Source: an uncultured Bacilli bacterium (lineage in GTDB: Bacteria; Bacillota_I; Bacilli_A; RFN20; CAG-288). Taken from it: a stretch of DNA of 64,000 bases. The notes beneath the pieces were generated by a model that saw only the letters and a program-made list of their open reading frames with translations, was not told where the DNA came from and searched no databases. A program made the position numbers and the translations under genes. How positions within the stretch are numbered: the first letter of the stretch is position 1; each line of letters begins with the position of its first letter. Positions 54,119 to 62,201 of the stretch are shown in pieces. The DNA lies in NCBI GenBank assembly GCA_944349335.1, contig CALVMW010000001.1:268309-332308 (forward strand), in the 5' to 3' direction.

Positions 54119-54419
54119 TTCTTCTTTTCTCCTTTCTCTGAGCCTTCTTCAGAGTTTTTTCACCATATGGATATACGGTTATTACCCTTTTTCGAAAAGG
54201 ATTTATTGCGGCAAATATCCTATTCCAACAGAACCTGCCATAAGATGGCTCATTTCCATAGTCATTTGTAACAGAAGTCTTGAACCTTGGCTTATTTCGC
54301 AAGTTATAGCCAAGTTCTCCCTTTGAAACCTGTCTCTCATTCATTCTTTTTACGGCATGATTCGTTACATAGTAGCCACTTGTATTATATGCCTTCTTCG
54401 GGATAATTTTTCTTTTCAT
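54102..54419 (-). CDS. Small basic DUF4258-like protein
   Basis: A 105-residue Lys/Arg-rich protein. The segment VTNHAVKRMNERQVSKGEL, a later Asn/Pro stretch and VITVYP have the pattern of DUF4258, a fold in mobile-element proteins and in toxin modules. The strongly basic C-terminus suggests nucleic-acid binding. Ribosome site AAGGAG. It is the first gene of a two-gene unit, and the three-arm inverted repeat lies 62-136 bases upstream. Confidence 0.6.
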   Translation of the reverse strand: MKRKIIPKKAYNTSGYYVTNHAVKRMNERQVSKGELGYNLRNKPRFKTSVTNDYGNEPSYGRFCWNRIFAAINPFRKRVITVYPYGEKTLKKAQRKEKRRNGKGK

Positions 54420-54480
54420 CTTGTGCTCCTTTCCGTTTTTTTCGATTGCCTATAACTAATATAACCCCTATTTCTTCCAC

Positions 54481-54555
54481 TGCTTTATAGGTGTGTACAT
54501 AGTACACATCCTATAAAAGCATGTGGGAAACTACGTGCAGCACATGCTTTTATAG
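54481..54555. repeat. Three-arm inverted repeat upstream of the DUF4258 pair
   Basis: Arms: TGCTTTATAGG (54481-54491), CCTATAAAAGCATGTG (54510-54525) and CACATGCTTTTATAG (54541-54555). The middle arm pairs perfectly over 15 bp with the third, and nearly with the first (one extra A). A further hairpin GTGTAC-ATA-GTACAC sits between arms one and two. As RNA, arms one and three would compete for arm two. Confidence 0.8.
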
Positions 54556-54604
54556 AAAAACTAGAAAAAACTCTTGACAAGTTTTAAGCAGGATTGTTTT
54601 TTCG

Positions 54605-54957
54605 CTATTTTGTCATACTTTCATAATCCAACTTATACCTAGTAAATGTTGCATAAGCGATAATTGTAGCTACTGTTCCATCTATTCTTTTCAGTCTGCT
54701 ATTTAGTTTTGATGGTTAGATATTTCCATTAACTTCAACCTTAGCCTTAGTATTAGCAAGATACCACTTGATAATTAAATTGTTGTTATAGTTTTAAGCG
54801 TGGTTTCTTAAATCGACTTCCAGTTTTTTATAGGCTCACTAAATGTATAAAAATCTTGTCTATTTTCTCCATCTCAAAGCACATATCTTCAATTTTCTTA
54901 ATCCAATATTGTGAGTTCAAAGGATTATAAACAACATTTTTCTTGAGATAAATCTTC
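54605..54957 (-). pseudogene. Decayed phage terminase large subunit, C-terminal part
   Basis: Minus-strand frames give YNPLNSQYWIKKIEDMCF, then after a frameshift FYTFSEPIKNW, then LEVDLRNHA, then WYLANTKAKVEVNGNI, a stop, and SRLKRIDGTVATIIAYA. This order matches the nuclease-domain end of terminase large subunits (WxLxNxxxxxDxxGNI, then RIDGxxAxIxA). At least two frameshifts and two stops break it, so it is a dead prophage relic. It explains the DUF4258-like neighbour as a mobile element. Confidence 0.75.
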
Positions 54958-54987
54958 TATCTAATCATTCCAATCAAAAAAACGTGA

Positions 54988-55233
54988 TTAGGATTTCATA
55001 GATTCATTTGCCTCCTTAGTTTCTTCAATAGTGACGCTTTTAACTAAATCTCTAGGAACAATCATTGTTACTTTGTTTGATTCACCTATTAAGTCTTTAA
55101 CCTTTACTTCAGGTGATACCTTCTTATAAGTAACGACATTGCTCTTTGGAGAATTCTTAGAAACGCCGATTTTAAGTTTGTGTTTCTTAAAATTTCTCCT
55201 TTCTAAGAAGAGCACATATCTTCTTCTCACCAT
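54988..55233 (-). CDS. Doubtful small open reading frame
   Basis: A 81-residue frame from ATG 55233 (MVRRRYVLFLERRNFKKHKL), with a TTG at 55275 as an alternative. Basic N-terminal half, acidic tail. No clear ribosome site and no known motif. It may be a phage remnant like the terminase next to it. Confidence 0.25.
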   Translation of the reverse strand: MVRRRYVLFLERRNFKKHKLKIGVSKNSPKSNVVTYKKVSPEVKVKDLIGESNKVTMIVPRDLVKSVTIEETKEANESMKS

Positions 55234-55374
55234 AATAGAGAAAACTAGGGTATTTTGATGAGGTTGAAATTTCAAAAAAATAAAAAAATTTTATCAACAA
55301 AAAAAACATCCCTATCGAAGAACTTAATCTCCAACAAGAATGGGCTCAAAATATGATAAGTTTATGTTAATTTT

Positions 55375-55548
55375 CTAGGGTGTGCAAAGGACTTATTCAA
55401 AAGCTTTACTACATGTAAAAATCCTTGCTCCGTGTAAACTTACTCTAAAAATGATAAATTTTCTTCTCTTATTTATAAGTTGCTACACGGCGTAATTTAA
55501 AAAGTGCGTATTTATCGGATAAAATAAAAAAAGTCTGCACACCCTTAG
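55375..55548. repeat. Fold-back, MITE-like sequence
   Basis: The ends form an inverted repeat: CTAGGGTGTGCA (55375-55386) and TGCACACCCTTAG (55536-55548). Inner arms CCGTGTA (55430-55436) and TACACGG (55484-55490) sit at matching distance from each end. The 174 bp would fold into one imperfect hairpin. No target-site duplication is clear. The right end overlaps the tRNA terminator. Confidence 0.5.
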
Positions 55549-55570
55549 AAGTTCTAAGTTTGTATCAGAC
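55525..55570 (-). terminator. Terminator of tRNA-Glu
   Basis: On the minus strand GTCTG ... CAGAC encloses an inner hairpin CTTAGAA / TTCTAAG, followed by seven T. Confidence 0.7.
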
Positions 55571-55586
55571 ATATTTTTAGTGATTT

Positions 55587-55663
55587 TGGTGACCCTAATG
55601 GGATTCGAACCCATGAATGCAGCCTTGAGAGGGCTGAGACTTAAGCCACTTGTCGATAGGGCC
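55587..55663 (-). tRNA. tRNA-Glu (CTC)
   Basis: A 77-base tRNA with encoded CCA. Acceptor GGCCCTA / TAGGGTC, D arm GAC-GTC around AAGTGGCTTAA, anticodon stem CAGCC / GGCTG with loop CTCTCAA so the anticodon is CTC (reads GAG), T arm ATGGG-TTCGAAT-CCCAT. The body matches bacterial tRNA-Glu. Confidence 0.9.
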
Positions 55664-55674
55664 ATGGCCTAAAC

Positions 55675-55703
55675 AATATAACTTAACGATGTAAAAAAAT
55701 CAA
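55675..55703 (-). promoter_or_regulatory. Promoter of tRNA-Glu
   Basis: Minus-strand TTGATT (55698-55703), 17 bases, TATATT (55675-55680). Confidence 0.65.
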
Positions 55704-55733
55704 GTTTTTATTTTATTTATATAATTAATATGA

Positions 55734-55739
55734 TATATT
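55734..55739 (+). promoter_or_regulatory. -10 box of rpsB-tsf
   Basis: Extended -10 TGATATATT with the hexamer at 55734-55739. The -35 is weak. It lies about 30 bases before the first helix of the leader. Confidence 0.5.
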
Positions 55740-55766
55740 ATTTTTTGCGCTTTGCGTATTTAGACA

Positions 55767-55866
55767 TAGCTGCGGATCTTGCTGACTAGTCCTTTAGATT
55801 CTTACTTGAATAACTTTAGATATGATGCTTTACGTAATCTATTGGGTCAGCATCTAGAAACAGCTA
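55767..55866 (+). ncRNA. Structured rpsB leader RNA
   Basis: Three nested helices: P1 TAGCTG / CAGCTA (55767-55772, 55861-55866), P2 TGCTGAC / GTCAGCA (55780-55786, 55846-55852) and P3 TAGATT / AATCTA (55795-55800, 55836-55841). It ends about 15 bases before the rpsB ribosome site. An S2-binding leader is the obvious candidate; no search was run. Confidence 0.65.
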
Positions 55867-55894
55867 GAAGTACAACAAAAAGGAGGCTCATTAA

Positions 55895-56974
55895 ATGAGT
55901 GAAGAAGAAAAGAAAGTCGAAGAAGTAAAAGAAGAGACAGCACCTGCTCAAGAAACAGCTGATGTCATGGCTAGCGTTATGCATAGTCCTGATGAACCTG
56001 TCGTCTCTGCTAAAACCCTTTTAGATGCTGGTTGCCATTTTGGTCATCGCGTCTCTAGATGGAATCCTAAGATGAGACCTTACATCTACGGTAAGAGAAA
56101 CAATCTCCACATCATCGATCTCAACAAGTCTGCTCAAATGATGCAAACATCTTATCTAGCTTTAAAGGATATCGTCTCTAAAGGTGGTAAAGTTCTCTTT
56201 GTTGGAACTAAAAAATTAGCTTCCAAAGTTATCCAAGAAGAAGCTGTCCGTTCTGGTTCATTCTATGTTTCTCATCGTTGGTTAGGCGGTACATTAACTA
56301 ACTTTAGAACAATCTGCAAGAGAATCGCTCTCTTAAAGGAAATTGAACAAAAAGAATCATTAGGTGAATTAGATAAATTAACTAAGAAAGAAATTTCTGA
56401 ACAATTAAAGTTAAAGGAAAAATTATCTAGCAACCTTGAAGGTATCAAAGAGATTAGATATCTCCCTAACGCTTTAGTAGTTGTCGATCCGAAAGCTGAA
56501 CACAATGCTATCGCTGAAGCTAAGATTTTAAATATCCCTATCTTTGCTTTAGGTGATACAAATACTGATCCCGATGAAATCGATTATTTAATCCCTGCTA
56601 ATGATGATAGTGAATCTTCAATCCGCATTATCATCGGTTTATTAGCTGATGCTGTTGTTGAAGGTAAGGGCGGTGATCCTATCTATGCTTATAAAGGTAA
56701 TACTGAAGTCACTGGTTCCATGGGTGAAATCATGAAGACCTTAGATAGCTCTGAACAATTCAAGCTCATCCGCGCTAAGTTACGTAACGATTCTATCGCT
56801 ATGAGAAAACCTGGTTCTAAATCTAGAAGAAAGGCTCCTAAGAAAGAATTCCACCATTTCAACAAAAAAGATAATAGTGCAGCTAAAGAAGGTGAAAAGA
56901 GTGAAGCTAGCGCTGCTACACCTGCTACTACTGCCGAAACTATTGAAGCTAAAACTGCGGAGGAAACTAAGTAA
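55895..56974 (+). CDS. rpsB: 30S ribosomal protein S2 with long ends
   Basis: A 359-residue S2, about 100 longer than usual. Core: AGCHFGHRVSRWNPKMRPYI, NLHIIDLNKS, HRWLGGTLTNFRTI, ALVVVDPKAEHNAIAEA and IFALGDTNTDPDEID. The extra parts are an acidic 36-residue N-terminus and a Lys/Ala/Glu-rich C-terminal tail (about 300-359). Both are low complexity. First gene of rpsB-tsf; strong AAGGAGG. Confidence 0.97.
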   Translation: MSEEEKKVEEVKEETAPAQETADVMASVMHSPDEPVVSAKTLLDAGCHFGHRVSRWNPKMRPYIYGKRNNLHIIDLNKSAQMMQTSYLALKDIVSKGGKVLFVGTKKLASKVIQEEAVRSGSFYVSHRWLGGTLTNFRTICKRIALLKEIEQKESLGELDKLTKKEISEQLKLKEKLSSNLEGIKEIRYLPNALVVVDPKAEHNAIAEAKILNIPIFALGDTNTDPDEIDYLIPANDDSESSIRIIIGLLADAVVEGKGGDPIYAYKGNTEVTGSMGEIMKTLDSSEQFKLIRAKLRNDSIAMRKPGSKSRRKAPKKEFHHFNKKDNSAAKEGEKSEASAATPATTAETIEAKTAEETK

Positions 56975-57870
56975 TGGCTGATTTAATCAATCTTATTAAA
57001 CAGCTCCGTGAAAGAACCGGTGCTGGTATCATGGACTGCAAAAAAGCTTTATTAGCTAATGATCAGGACCTTGAAAAATCAGTAGTTTGGTTAAGAGAAA
57101 AAGGTATTGCTAAGCAGGAAAAGAAAGCTTCTCGTACTGCTGCTGAAGGTATCGCTTGGACAAAAGTCTCTGGAAATAAAGGTGTTATCATCGAAATTAA
57201 CTGCGAAACTGATTTCGTCGCTAACTCTGATCCTTTCCGCGCTTTAGTTACTGAAACAATCGATGCTATTTTAGCTAGTGAGACTGAACCTGCCGATAAA
57301 GAAGCTTGCATGGCTCTTCCTAGCAAAGATGGTCGCACTTTAAAAGATGTTTATCTTGACGCTTCTATTAAATTAGGTGAAAAATTAGATTTTAGAAGAT
57401 TTGCTATCGTCTATAAAAACGATGATGAATTCTTTGCTCCTTATATCCATATGAAGGGCAAAATTGCTACTTTAGTTATTACTAAAGGTGGTGATCAAGA
57501 GATTGCTAACGGCTTAGCATTAAATATCACCTCTGATAATCCTGCTTATATCAGTGAAGCTGATATTCCTAGTGAAATTATCGCAAAAGAGACTGAGATT
57601 GAAACTGAAGCCAGCAAAAATGATCCTTCCTTTGCTAAGAAGCCTGAAGCTATTCAAGCTAAGATTATCGAGGGTCGTGTTAAAAAGAATTTAGGTTCTG
57701 CTGTCTTAACTAATCAGCAGTATATCTTAGATGAAACAAAGACTGTCGGTGAAATTTTAAAACAACATAGTGCTTCTATCGTCTCCTTCATCCGTTACGC
57801 GGTCGGTGAAGGCATCGAGAAGAAAGTTAATGATTTCGCTAGCGAAGTCGAAGCTCAGATGAAAAAGTAA
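56974..57870 (+). CDS. tsf: Elongation factor Ts
   Basis: A 298-residue EF-Ts that recycles EF-Tu by releasing GDP. Signatures: LRERTGAGIMDCKKAL in the N-terminal UBA part and INCETDFVANSDPFRAL. Starts with a TAATG overlap (1 bp) to rpsB. Followed by a terminator, so the next genes need their own promoter or read-through. Confidence 0.97.
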   Translation: MADLINLIKQLRERTGAGIMDCKKALLANDQDLEKSVVWLREKGIAKQEKKASRTAAEGIAWTKVSGNKGVIIEINCETDFVANSDPFRALVTETIDAILASETEPADKEACMALPSKDGRTLKDVYLDASIKLGEKLDFRRFAIVYKNDDEFFAPYIHMKGKIATLVITKGGDQEIANGLALNITSDNPAYISEADIPSEIIAKETEIETEASKNDPSFAKKPEAIQAKIIEGRVKKNLGSAVLTNQQYILDETKTVGEILKQHSASIVSFIRYAVGEGIEKKVNDFASEVEAQMKK

Positions 57871-57874
57871 AAAC

Positions 57875-57901
57875 AAGCACCCGTTTGGGTGCTTTTATTT
57901 T
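57875..57901 (+). terminator. Terminator after tsf
   Basis: Stem AAGCACCC / GGGTGCTT with loop GTTT and T-rich tail. Confidence 0.88.
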
Positions 57902-57918
57902 AATTAAGAGGTGTTCTT

Positions 57919-58632
57919 ATGTATAAAAGAATATTGATAAAAATATCTGGTGAAGCTTTAGAGGATAAAGACACTCATCTTCCTTATAATCCTCAAACTA
58001 TCGATAATATTTATCATATGGTCGATGAAGTTTTAAAAAGAGATATTGAGGTTATGCTCGTAGTTGGTGGAGGCAATATCTTTAGAGGAAGAATATCATC
58101 ATCAATCGGTGTTGATCCAGCAACTGGAGACTATATGGGCATGCTTGCTACGATCATGAATGCTATGGCTTTACAATCTTATTTTGAAAAAAAAGGAATA
58201 GTAACAAGGGTTATGTCTGCTCTTCCTATCGATGCATGCTGTGAACCATATTTAAGAAGAAAAGCTATTCGTCATCTTGAAAGAAAGAGAGTCGTTATCT
58301 TTGCTGCTGGTATTGGTTCCCCATTCTTTACAACAGATACTTCAGCTGCTTTAAGAGCTAAAGAGATGAGCGCTGATTGTATTTTCATGGGAAAAAATGG
58401 TGTTGAGGGCGTCTATTCCGCTGATCCTAAAGAAGATAAAAATGCAATATTATATAAGAAGATCACCTATGAAGATATTATCAATAAAAATTTAAAAGTT
58501 ATGGATCAAACAGCTATTAGCTTGCTTAGAGAAAGCGATATTGATGTTCGCGTCTTTAATATGAATGATACAAATAACCTTGTCCGTATCTTAGATAATG
58601 AAGATATCGGAACTTTGATAACTAAAGAATAA
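57919..58632 (+). CDS. pyrH: UMP kinase
   Basis: A 237-residue amino-acid-kinase-fold enzyme that phosphorylates UMP. Seen: LIKISGEALED, VVGGGNIFRG, FAAGIGSPFFTTDTSAALRA and the DPK motif in YSADPKEDKNA. Ribosome site GAGGTG. It links with upp, which makes UMP by salvage. Confidence 0.96.
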   Translation: MYKRILIKISGEALEDKDTHLPYNPQTIDNIYHMVDEVLKRDIEVMLVVGGGNIFRGRISSSIGVDPATGDYMGMLATIMNAMALQSYFEKKGIVTRVMSALPIDACCEPYLRRKAIRHLERKRVVIFAAGIGSPFFTTDTSAALRAKEMSADCIFMGKNGVEGVYSADPKEDKNAILYKKITYEDIINKNLKVMDQTAISLLRESDIDVRVFNMNDTNNLVRILDNEDIGTLITKE

Positions 58633-58661
58633 TTGTTTTATAAGCTAATTTCGTATAAAAT
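58633..58661 (+). promoter_or_regulatory. Promoter of frr
   Basis: TTGTTT (58633-58638), 17 bases, TAAAAT (58656-58661), directly after the pyrH stop. Confidence 0.6.
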
Positions 58662-58692
58662 AATTTAACCCTATATCAAGGAGGATTTAAAA

Positions 58693-59235
58693 ATGGATTA
58701 TAAAAAAGAATGTCAGGATAGGATGGCTAAAACTCTTTCTTCGCTTAAAGATTCTTTCGGTACTCTCCGTGCTGGAAGAGTTTCACCTTCCTTATTAGAT
58801 AAAGTAACCTGTACTTGTTATGGTGAGCAGATGCCCTTAAAGCACGTTGCGACTATCTCTGTCACTTCACCTACCGACCTCACTATTAAACCTTTTGATC
58901 CTTCAACTATAAAAGATATCGTTTCTGGTATTAATAAAGCTGACTTAGGCTGCAATCCGACTATTAACTCTGGTGCTGTTATTTTAAAATTCCCTGCTCC
59001 TAGTGAAGATAGACGTCAAGAGCTTATTAAACAAGCTAAACGTTACGCTGAAGATGGTAAAGTAGCTTTAAGAAATATCCGTAAAGAGTTCAACAATAAA
59101 ATTAAAAAAGATGAAGAGCTCTCTGAAGATATGCAGCACGACATCTTAGACGATATTCAAAAAGAGACTGATAATAATACTAAACAGATAGATAATATGC
59201 TCGCTGTCAAAATTAAAGATATCGAAACTATCTGA
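58693..59235 (+). CDS. frr: Ribosome recycling factor
   Basis: A 180-residue protein with LRAGRVSPSLLDKV near the start and RRQELIKQAKRYAEDGKVA and IRKEFNNKIKK near the end, the RRF signatures. With EF-G it splits post-termination ribosomes. Ribosome site AAGGAGG. One-base TGATG overlap with uppS. Confidence 0.97.
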   Translation: MDYKKECQDRMAKTLSSLKDSFGTLRAGRVSPSLLDKVTCTCYGEQMPLKHVATISVTSPTDLTIKPFDPSTIKDIVSGINKADLGCNPTINSGAVILKFPAPSEDRRQELIKQAKRYAEDGKVALRNIRKEFNNKIKKDEELSEDMQHDILDDIQKETDNNTKQIDNMLAVKIKDIETI

Positions 59236-59951
59236 TGAATATTAAACATATCGCCTTCATCATGGATGGCAATGGCCGCTATGCTAAAAAAAGAAATCTT
59301 CCTCGTACTTTTGGCCATAAAAAAGGTATTGAAAGAATAAAAGAAATAGTTTTAGAATGCTTTGAAACATACGATATTAAAACTGTTACTCTTTATGCTT
59401 TTTCTACGGAAAATTGGAATCGGCCTCCTAGTGAAATCAAATTTCTTTTTCTCTATTTAAAAGCTTTCTTTCTAAAGGAAATAAACACTTTCATCGAAAA
59501 AGGAATCAAGATAAATATCCTTGGTTTTTTAGATGATGAAAGAATACCAAAAGATGTAAAAGAAGTTATCGATGAAGCGACATATAAAACTAAAGATAAT
59601 GATAAATATACATTCAATATCCTCTTTAACTATGGTGGAAGGCAAGATATTATTCAAGCTAGTTTAAAACTTTTTGAATTATTAAGCTCTGGAACAATTA
59701 AAAAAGAGGAAGTAGATGATAATCTTTTTAAAACCTTACTTTTAACTTCTAAAACGAGCGATGTCGATCTCTTAATAAGAACAAGCGGAGAAGAAAGATT
59801 ATCTAATTGTCTTCTTTATCAATGTGCTTATAGTGAGTTTATCTTTACTCCTACTTACTGGCCCGATTTTGATAAAGAAGAATTAAAACGCTGTTTAGAT
59901 ATATATAATAAACGCGATCGGAGGTTTGGAGCTATCAAAAATGATCAATAA
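59235..59951 (+). CDS. uppS: Undecaprenyl diphosphate synthase
   Basis: A 238-residue cis-prenyltransferase: HIAFIMDGNGRYAKKRNLPR with the catalytic Asp, GHKKGIERIKEIV, YAFSTENWNRP, and DLLIRTSGEERLSNCLLYQ. It builds the carrier lipid for cell-wall and glycan synthesis. It uses isoprenoids from the MEP pathway, of which dxr is downstream. Confidence 0.96.
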   Translation: MNIKHIAFIMDGNGRYAKKRNLPRTFGHKKGIERIKEIVLECFETYDIKTVTLYAFSTENWNRPPSEIKFLFLYLKAFFLKEINTFIEKGIKINILGFLDDERIPKDVKEVIDEATYKTKDNDKYTFNILFNYGGRQDIIQASLKLFELLSSGTIKKEEVDDNLFKTLLLTSKTSDVDLLIRTSGEERLSNCLLYQCAYSEFIFTPTYWPDFDKEELKRCLDIYNKRDRRFGAIKNDQ

Positions 59952-61026
59952 ATTATCTTCCTCTTCTAAGTCGACGATGTTTAAACGCATCATGACTGCT
60001 ATCATCTTATTAGCCATCTTAATTCCCTGTTTAGTTTTTGGTGATTTCTTTTTCTTTGCCCTTATTTTTATCTTTGCTTGCATAGGAATACACGAAGCGA
60101 TAAAGGCTCCTGGACCACATAAATACCCGCTCTATATTGAAATAATAGTCTATCTATTTGTTCTCTCTTTTATCTTTTGGCCCTTTATCAGAAATCTAAT
60201 AAATCAAGGATCTTTAACTTCTGAAATATTAAATTTAAATGGCCTCTTCATCTCCTTAGCTGCTATTTTCTTTTATATCTTAGTTCTGTTTTTAATAGCT
60301 ATCTATTCAAAAAAGTTCCAACTTTCAGACGCTACTTATCTCCTAACAGTTTCTATTGTATTAGCATTAGGTTTTCAATCATTATTATATTGTAGATATC
60401 TTCCTGCTTCTAGTGGTGTAAAAACTTTTAACAATTCTATAATTACATTAGGAGATGGTAATTATACTTCAGTTCATAATTTCTTTAGTGATGCCTATGC
60501 TTCAGCAAATTTAAACCAAAAATATTCATCATCACTTTTTGTTGTCTACCTTATATTAGGTACTTGGGGCGCTGATGTTGGTGCTTATTTCTTTGGAGTC
60601 TTTTTTGGAAAACATCGCATGAATCCTCGCATCTCTCCTCATAAAACATGGGAAGGATTTATTGGAGGCGCTATTTTTTCTATCTTACTTTCCTTAGGAT
60701 TTGCAGCAATTTTAGAATACTGTTTTAATTGCCCTTTAATCCCTGGACTTATGCAGTTTAGTTATTCACCTTTACTTGAAAAACTTCATATCCTAAATGG
60801 CACAGCCTGGCCTTTTATTACGATCCTTTCTATCTTAATGCCTATAATTGGTAATATCGGCGGTTTTGCATTCTCATTGATTAAGAGACAATTTGGCATC
60901 AAAGATTTTGGCTTTTTATTCCCTGGACACGGCGGAATTATCGATAGATTTGATTCTGTTTTCACTAATGCAACTTTTGCTTCATTCCTCTTAATGTTTA
61001 TGATTAATTCTTTTAACATACTATGA
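59941..61026 (+). CDS. cdsA: Phosphatidate cytidylyltransferase
   Basis: A 361-residue membrane enzyme making CDP-diacylglycerol for phospholipids. About eight hydrophobic segments, with the signature PRISPHKTWEGFIGGA and the C-terminal KDFGFLFPGHGGIIDRFDS. The start is ATG 59941 (GGAG 9 bases upstream), not TTG 59926. It overlaps uppS by 11 bp and dxr by 4 bp. Confidence 0.94.
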   Translation: MINKLSSSSKSTMFKRIMTAIILLAILIPCLVFGDFFFFALIFIFACIGIHEAIKAPGPHKYPLYIEIIVYLFVLSFIFWPFIRNLINQGSLTSEILNLNGLFISLAAIFFYILVLFLIAIYSKKFQLSDATYLLTVSIVLALGFQSLLYCRYLPASSGVKTFNNSIITLGDGNYTSVHNFFSDAYASANLNQKYSSSLFVVYLILGTWGADVGAYFFGVFFGKHRMNPRISPHKTWEGFIGGAIFSILLSLGFAAILEYCFNCPLIPGLMQFSYSPLLEKLHILNGTAWPFITILSILMPIIGNIGGFAFSLIKRQFGIKDFGFLFPGHGGIIDRFDSVFTNATFASFLLMFMINSFNIL

Positions 61027-62201
61027 GAAATATAATTGTTTTAGGAGCGAGCGGTTCAATAGGTACTCAGACGCTTGATCTTTTAAAATATAGCGACAGA
61101 TATAAACTTAAAGCTATTTCGCTTAATTCGCATATTGAGGTCTTAGAAAAATATCTCTTCTATTTTGATGATCTTGAATATGTTGCAATTACTGATAAGA
61201 GAAAAGCTATTGAATTCTCCTCTCTTCATCCTTCTTATAAAGTATTAACTGGTGAAGATGCTACAATTAAATTATTAGACATATTTAAAGATCAAGAAGT
61301 CGATATTTTTAATGCTCTTTCTTCACTTGCTGGCGTCAAACCAACATTAAAGAGTATTAAAGATAATCATGATATCTTTTTAGCTAATAAAGAAAGCTTA
61401 GTTATCGCTTCTACTTTAGTAAAAGAATTACTGATGAATTCTTCATCAACTATTTACCCTGTTGATAGTGAACATGTCGCCTTAAATAAATTACTTAATT
61501 ATCTTTATGCTCATAATATAACTAAAAAGCAAATTAAAAAATTGATTATCACTGCTAGCGGAGGAGCATTAAGAGACTTAAAAAAAGAAGATTTAATAAA
61601 AGTTACTCCTGAACAATGCTTAAGGCATCCCACTTGGAAAATGGGAGAAAAGATTACAATAGATTCAGCGACGATGGTCAATAAAGCTTATGAATGCATC
61701 GAAGCTTCTATTCTCTTTGATTTTCCTTTAGAGATGATCGAACCTCTAATCTGCCGCGATTCTCTTATTCATGCTAAAGTTATCTATGAAGATAATGGCA
61801 AATTAAAAGAAGTACTTGAGTATTCTCCAAACGATATGAAAGTAGCTATTGCTTTTTCTCTCTCTAAAGGAAATTTAACTGTTCATAAACTAAATATAGA
61901 AGAGAAAGAGAAAGTTAAAAACACAATTCTTTATCCACTAGATAAAGATTTCTACAAAGCTTACACTTTCGCTTTAGATGCCTATAAAAATTGTGGTAAC
62001 AGTGCGATGCTTCTCTTTGATATAATCGATAGAAAAGCGATCGATCTCTTTGTAAAGAAAAAGCTCTCTTTTCTTGATATGCTATCTCTTCTTGAGTATA
62101 CTTCTAAAGTTGCTAGAGAAAAATTAACTCTCAATAATTTTGATGATATAGTTAAAGATTCTCTTTCACTAGGTGAAAAGATAATAAGGAGCAAAAAATG
62201 A
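61023..62201 (+). CDS. dxr: 1-deoxy-D-xylulose 5-phosphate reductoisomerase
   Basis: A 392-residue NADPH enzyme, the second step of the MEP isoprenoid pathway. Seen: LGASGSIGTQTLDLL (NADPH loop), LANKESLVIA, SEHVALNKLL, and HPTWKMGEKITIDSATMVNK. The presence of MEP rather than mevalonate isoprenoid synthesis is a useful trait of this genome. It is the target of fosmidomycin in other species. Overlaps both neighbours by 4 bp. Confidence 0.95.
   Translation: MRNIIVLGASGSIGTQTLDLLKYSDRYKLKAISLNSHIEVLEKYLFYFDDLEYVAITDKRKAIEFSSLHPSYKVLTGEDATIKLLDIFKDQEVDIFNALSSLAGVKPTLKSIKDNHDIFLANKESLVIASTLVKELLMNSSSTIYPVDSEHVALNKLLNYLYAHNITKKQIKKLIITASGGALRDLKKEDLIKVTPEQCLRHPTWKMGEKITIDSATMVNKAYECIEASILFDFPLEMIEPLICRDSLIHAKVIYEDNGKLKEVLEYSPNDMKVAIAFSLSKGNLTVHKLNIEEKEKVKNTILYPLDKDFYKAYTFALDAYKNCGNSAMLLFDIIDRKAIDLFVKKKLSFLDMLSLLEYTSKVAREKLTLNNFDDIVKDSLSLGEKIIRSKK

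Noticed and set aside
53852-55663. Complete integrated prophage with att sites
   Set aside because: No integrase and no second copy of the tRNA-Glu 3' end are found in the window; only relics remain.
55483-55665. Small minus-strand protein
   Set aside because: It is a translation of the tRNA-Glu gene and its terminator.
53800-55700. CRISPR array or phage-defence cluster near the WYL regulator
   Set aside because: There are inverted repeats, but no regular direct repeats with spacers and no nuclease or Cas gene.
59895-60083. Minus-strand frame within cdsA
   Set aside because: Shadow of the hydrophobic cdsA sequence; no ribosome site.
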